A stretch of 15,067 bases of DNA from an uncultured Eubacteriales bacterium (GTDB taxonomy: Bacteria; Bacillota; Clostridia; UBA1381; UMGS1253): contig URQR01000028.1 in NCBI GenBank assembly GCA_900550065.1, positions 1-15,067 on the forward strand. Reading direction: 5' to 3'. The notes under the pieces were generated by a model. The model saw only the letters and a program-made list of their open reading frames with translations. It was not told where the DNA came from and did not search any database. This document shows, in pieces, positions 14,276 to 15,067 of this stretch; position 1 is the stretch's first letter, and each line of letters opens with the position of its first letter. Both the position numbers and the translations under genes were made by a program.

Positions 14276-15067
14276 ATGAAACTCAAATTTCTTGGCACGG
14301 GTGCATCCGAAGCGCTTCCCGGCCTATTCTGCGACTGTGATATTTGCACGCGTTCTATGCAGGCGGGCGGGAAGAATATCCGTACACGCAGTCAGGCAAT
14401 TGTTGACAATACAATTTTGATTGACTTCCCGCCTGATTCGTGACAGGATACCGCTAACGAAAATTCATACCTGCATTATCACGCACAACCACTGTGATCA
14501 CTTGTGTTCCGACGAGCTCGAGGCCAGAAGGCCGGGTTTTGCGCACTTAGCGGACGAAACGCCGCTCAACATTTATGGAACTGCACCCGCTGGAAATGAT
14601 ATTCTGCGCGTCCAGCAAAGATTTAACATGCCACACGAGCAGGACTGCGTAATTTACAACGTTATCACGCCCTTCGTACCGTTTGAGGCCGAGGGGTATA
14701 CGATTACAGCTCTGAAAGCCGACCACGACCCATATTGCGATCCGGTCATTTATCTGATTGAAAAGGATGGGAAAAGCCTGCTGTACGCAAACGACACAGG
14801 CGTTTTCCCCGACGAGACATGGGCGTACTTAGAGCGCGTAAAGCCGCGCCTCGCTTTCGTATCACTCGACTGTACGATGTTTCATATCGACTGTACACGC
14901 GGGCATATGGGCCTCACAGCGGCTGAAGCAGTAAAGCAACGTCTCATTCATATTGGCACGGCGGATGACGATACCGTTTTCTATCTCAACCACTTTTCCC
15001 ACAACGGCGGTGCGACGTACGACGATATGCTCCCCGCAGCGGCGGATAAGGGCTTTGGTGTCACGTA
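14276..15067 (+). pseudogene. PhnP-like metallo-beta-lactamase-fold hydrolase, interrupted by a frameshift near 14441; 3' end off window
   Basis: An ATG at 14276 with GGGGTGAGG upstream opens MKLKFLGTGASEALPG, a CDCDIC cysteine cluster like the structural zinc site of PhnP, and LIDFPPDS, then hits TGA at 14441-14443 after 55 residues. Reading resumes at once in the next frame (from 14442) as DRIPLTKIHT, then the metal-binding THNHCDHL and onward without a stop to the window edge, including KADHDPYCD, YANDTG and YLNHFSHNGG. Both parts belong to one metallo-beta-lactamase-fold phosphodiesterase/hydrolase, so one base has been gained or two lost near 14438-14441. This could be a sequencing or assembly error, or a recent inactivating mutation. 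It lies 14 bases after the preceding gene and probably ends the same operon. The substrate is unknown. Confidence 0.85.

Noticed and set aside
14435..14447. Programmed +1 frameshift like that of the RF2 gene at TCG TGA C
   Set aside because: The slippery CUU codon and upstream Shine-Dalgarno-like stimulator of that system are missing, and tRNA re-pairing from TCG to CGT is poor, so mutation or sequence error is more likely.

Overview
The window looks like chromosomal DNA from a low-to-moderate GC Gram-positive bacterium of the Clostridia type. Supporting signs are a groES gene under a CIRCE/HrcA operator, sigma-A style promoters with 17-bp spacers, strong AGGAGG-type ribosome binding sites (several in front of TTG or GTG starts), a CsaB-type pyruvyl transferase of the kind used to build S-layer anchoring cell-wall polymers, and a protein ending in a BofC-like C-terminal domain, a family linked to endospore formers. 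The species cannot be named from the sequence. No transposon, phage, CRISPR array, rRNA or tRNA is visible. It reads as ordinary core and accessory chromosome.

Layout. Positions 1-375 (minus): nearly complete groES with its CIRCE element and promoter. Positions 464-1449 (plus, divergent): a seven-helix membrane protein whose promoter carries a perfect 15-bp inverted repeat. Positions 1462-6472 (plus): a fused glycosyltransferase/pyruvyl transferase, then ruvX, then a membrane GGDEF-EAL cyclic-di-GMP protein with a long lysine-rich tail. A bidirectional terminator at 6472-6501 separates this block from a convergent minus-strand group: a BofC-like membrane protein, a class V cysteine desulfurase and, overlapping it by 4 bases, a DUF3343 putative sulfur/selenium carrier. 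Positions 8652-9782 (plus, divergent from DUF3343): an unrecognised propeller-like protein with a C-terminal coiled coil. Positions 9811-10832: a membrane-anchored metallophosphoesterase with its own promoter and terminator. Positions 10844-14261: a MoxR ATPase, DUF58 protein and polytopic membrane protein with a DUF4129-like tail. This block runs on into a PhnP-like metallo-beta-lactamase-fold gene that is frameshifted at about 14441 and leaves the window on the right.

Functionally, the GT4-CsaB fusion points to a pyruvylated surface polysaccharide. The GGDEF-EAL protein is most likely a c-di-GMP phosphodiesterase: its EAL site is intact and its GGDEF metal site is altered. DUF3343 plus desulfurase resembles a sulfur/selenium delivery pair, and MoxR-DUF58-DUF4129 is a common but poorly understood envelope-associated cassette.

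I do not see clear proof of an entirely new system. The best leads are the inverted repeat overlapping the promoter at 488-524, the propeller/coiled-coil protein at 8652, the GT4-CsaB fusion, the unusual c-di-GMP protein and the frameshifted hydrolase. All calls rest on reading motifs by eye; no database or structure search was run.
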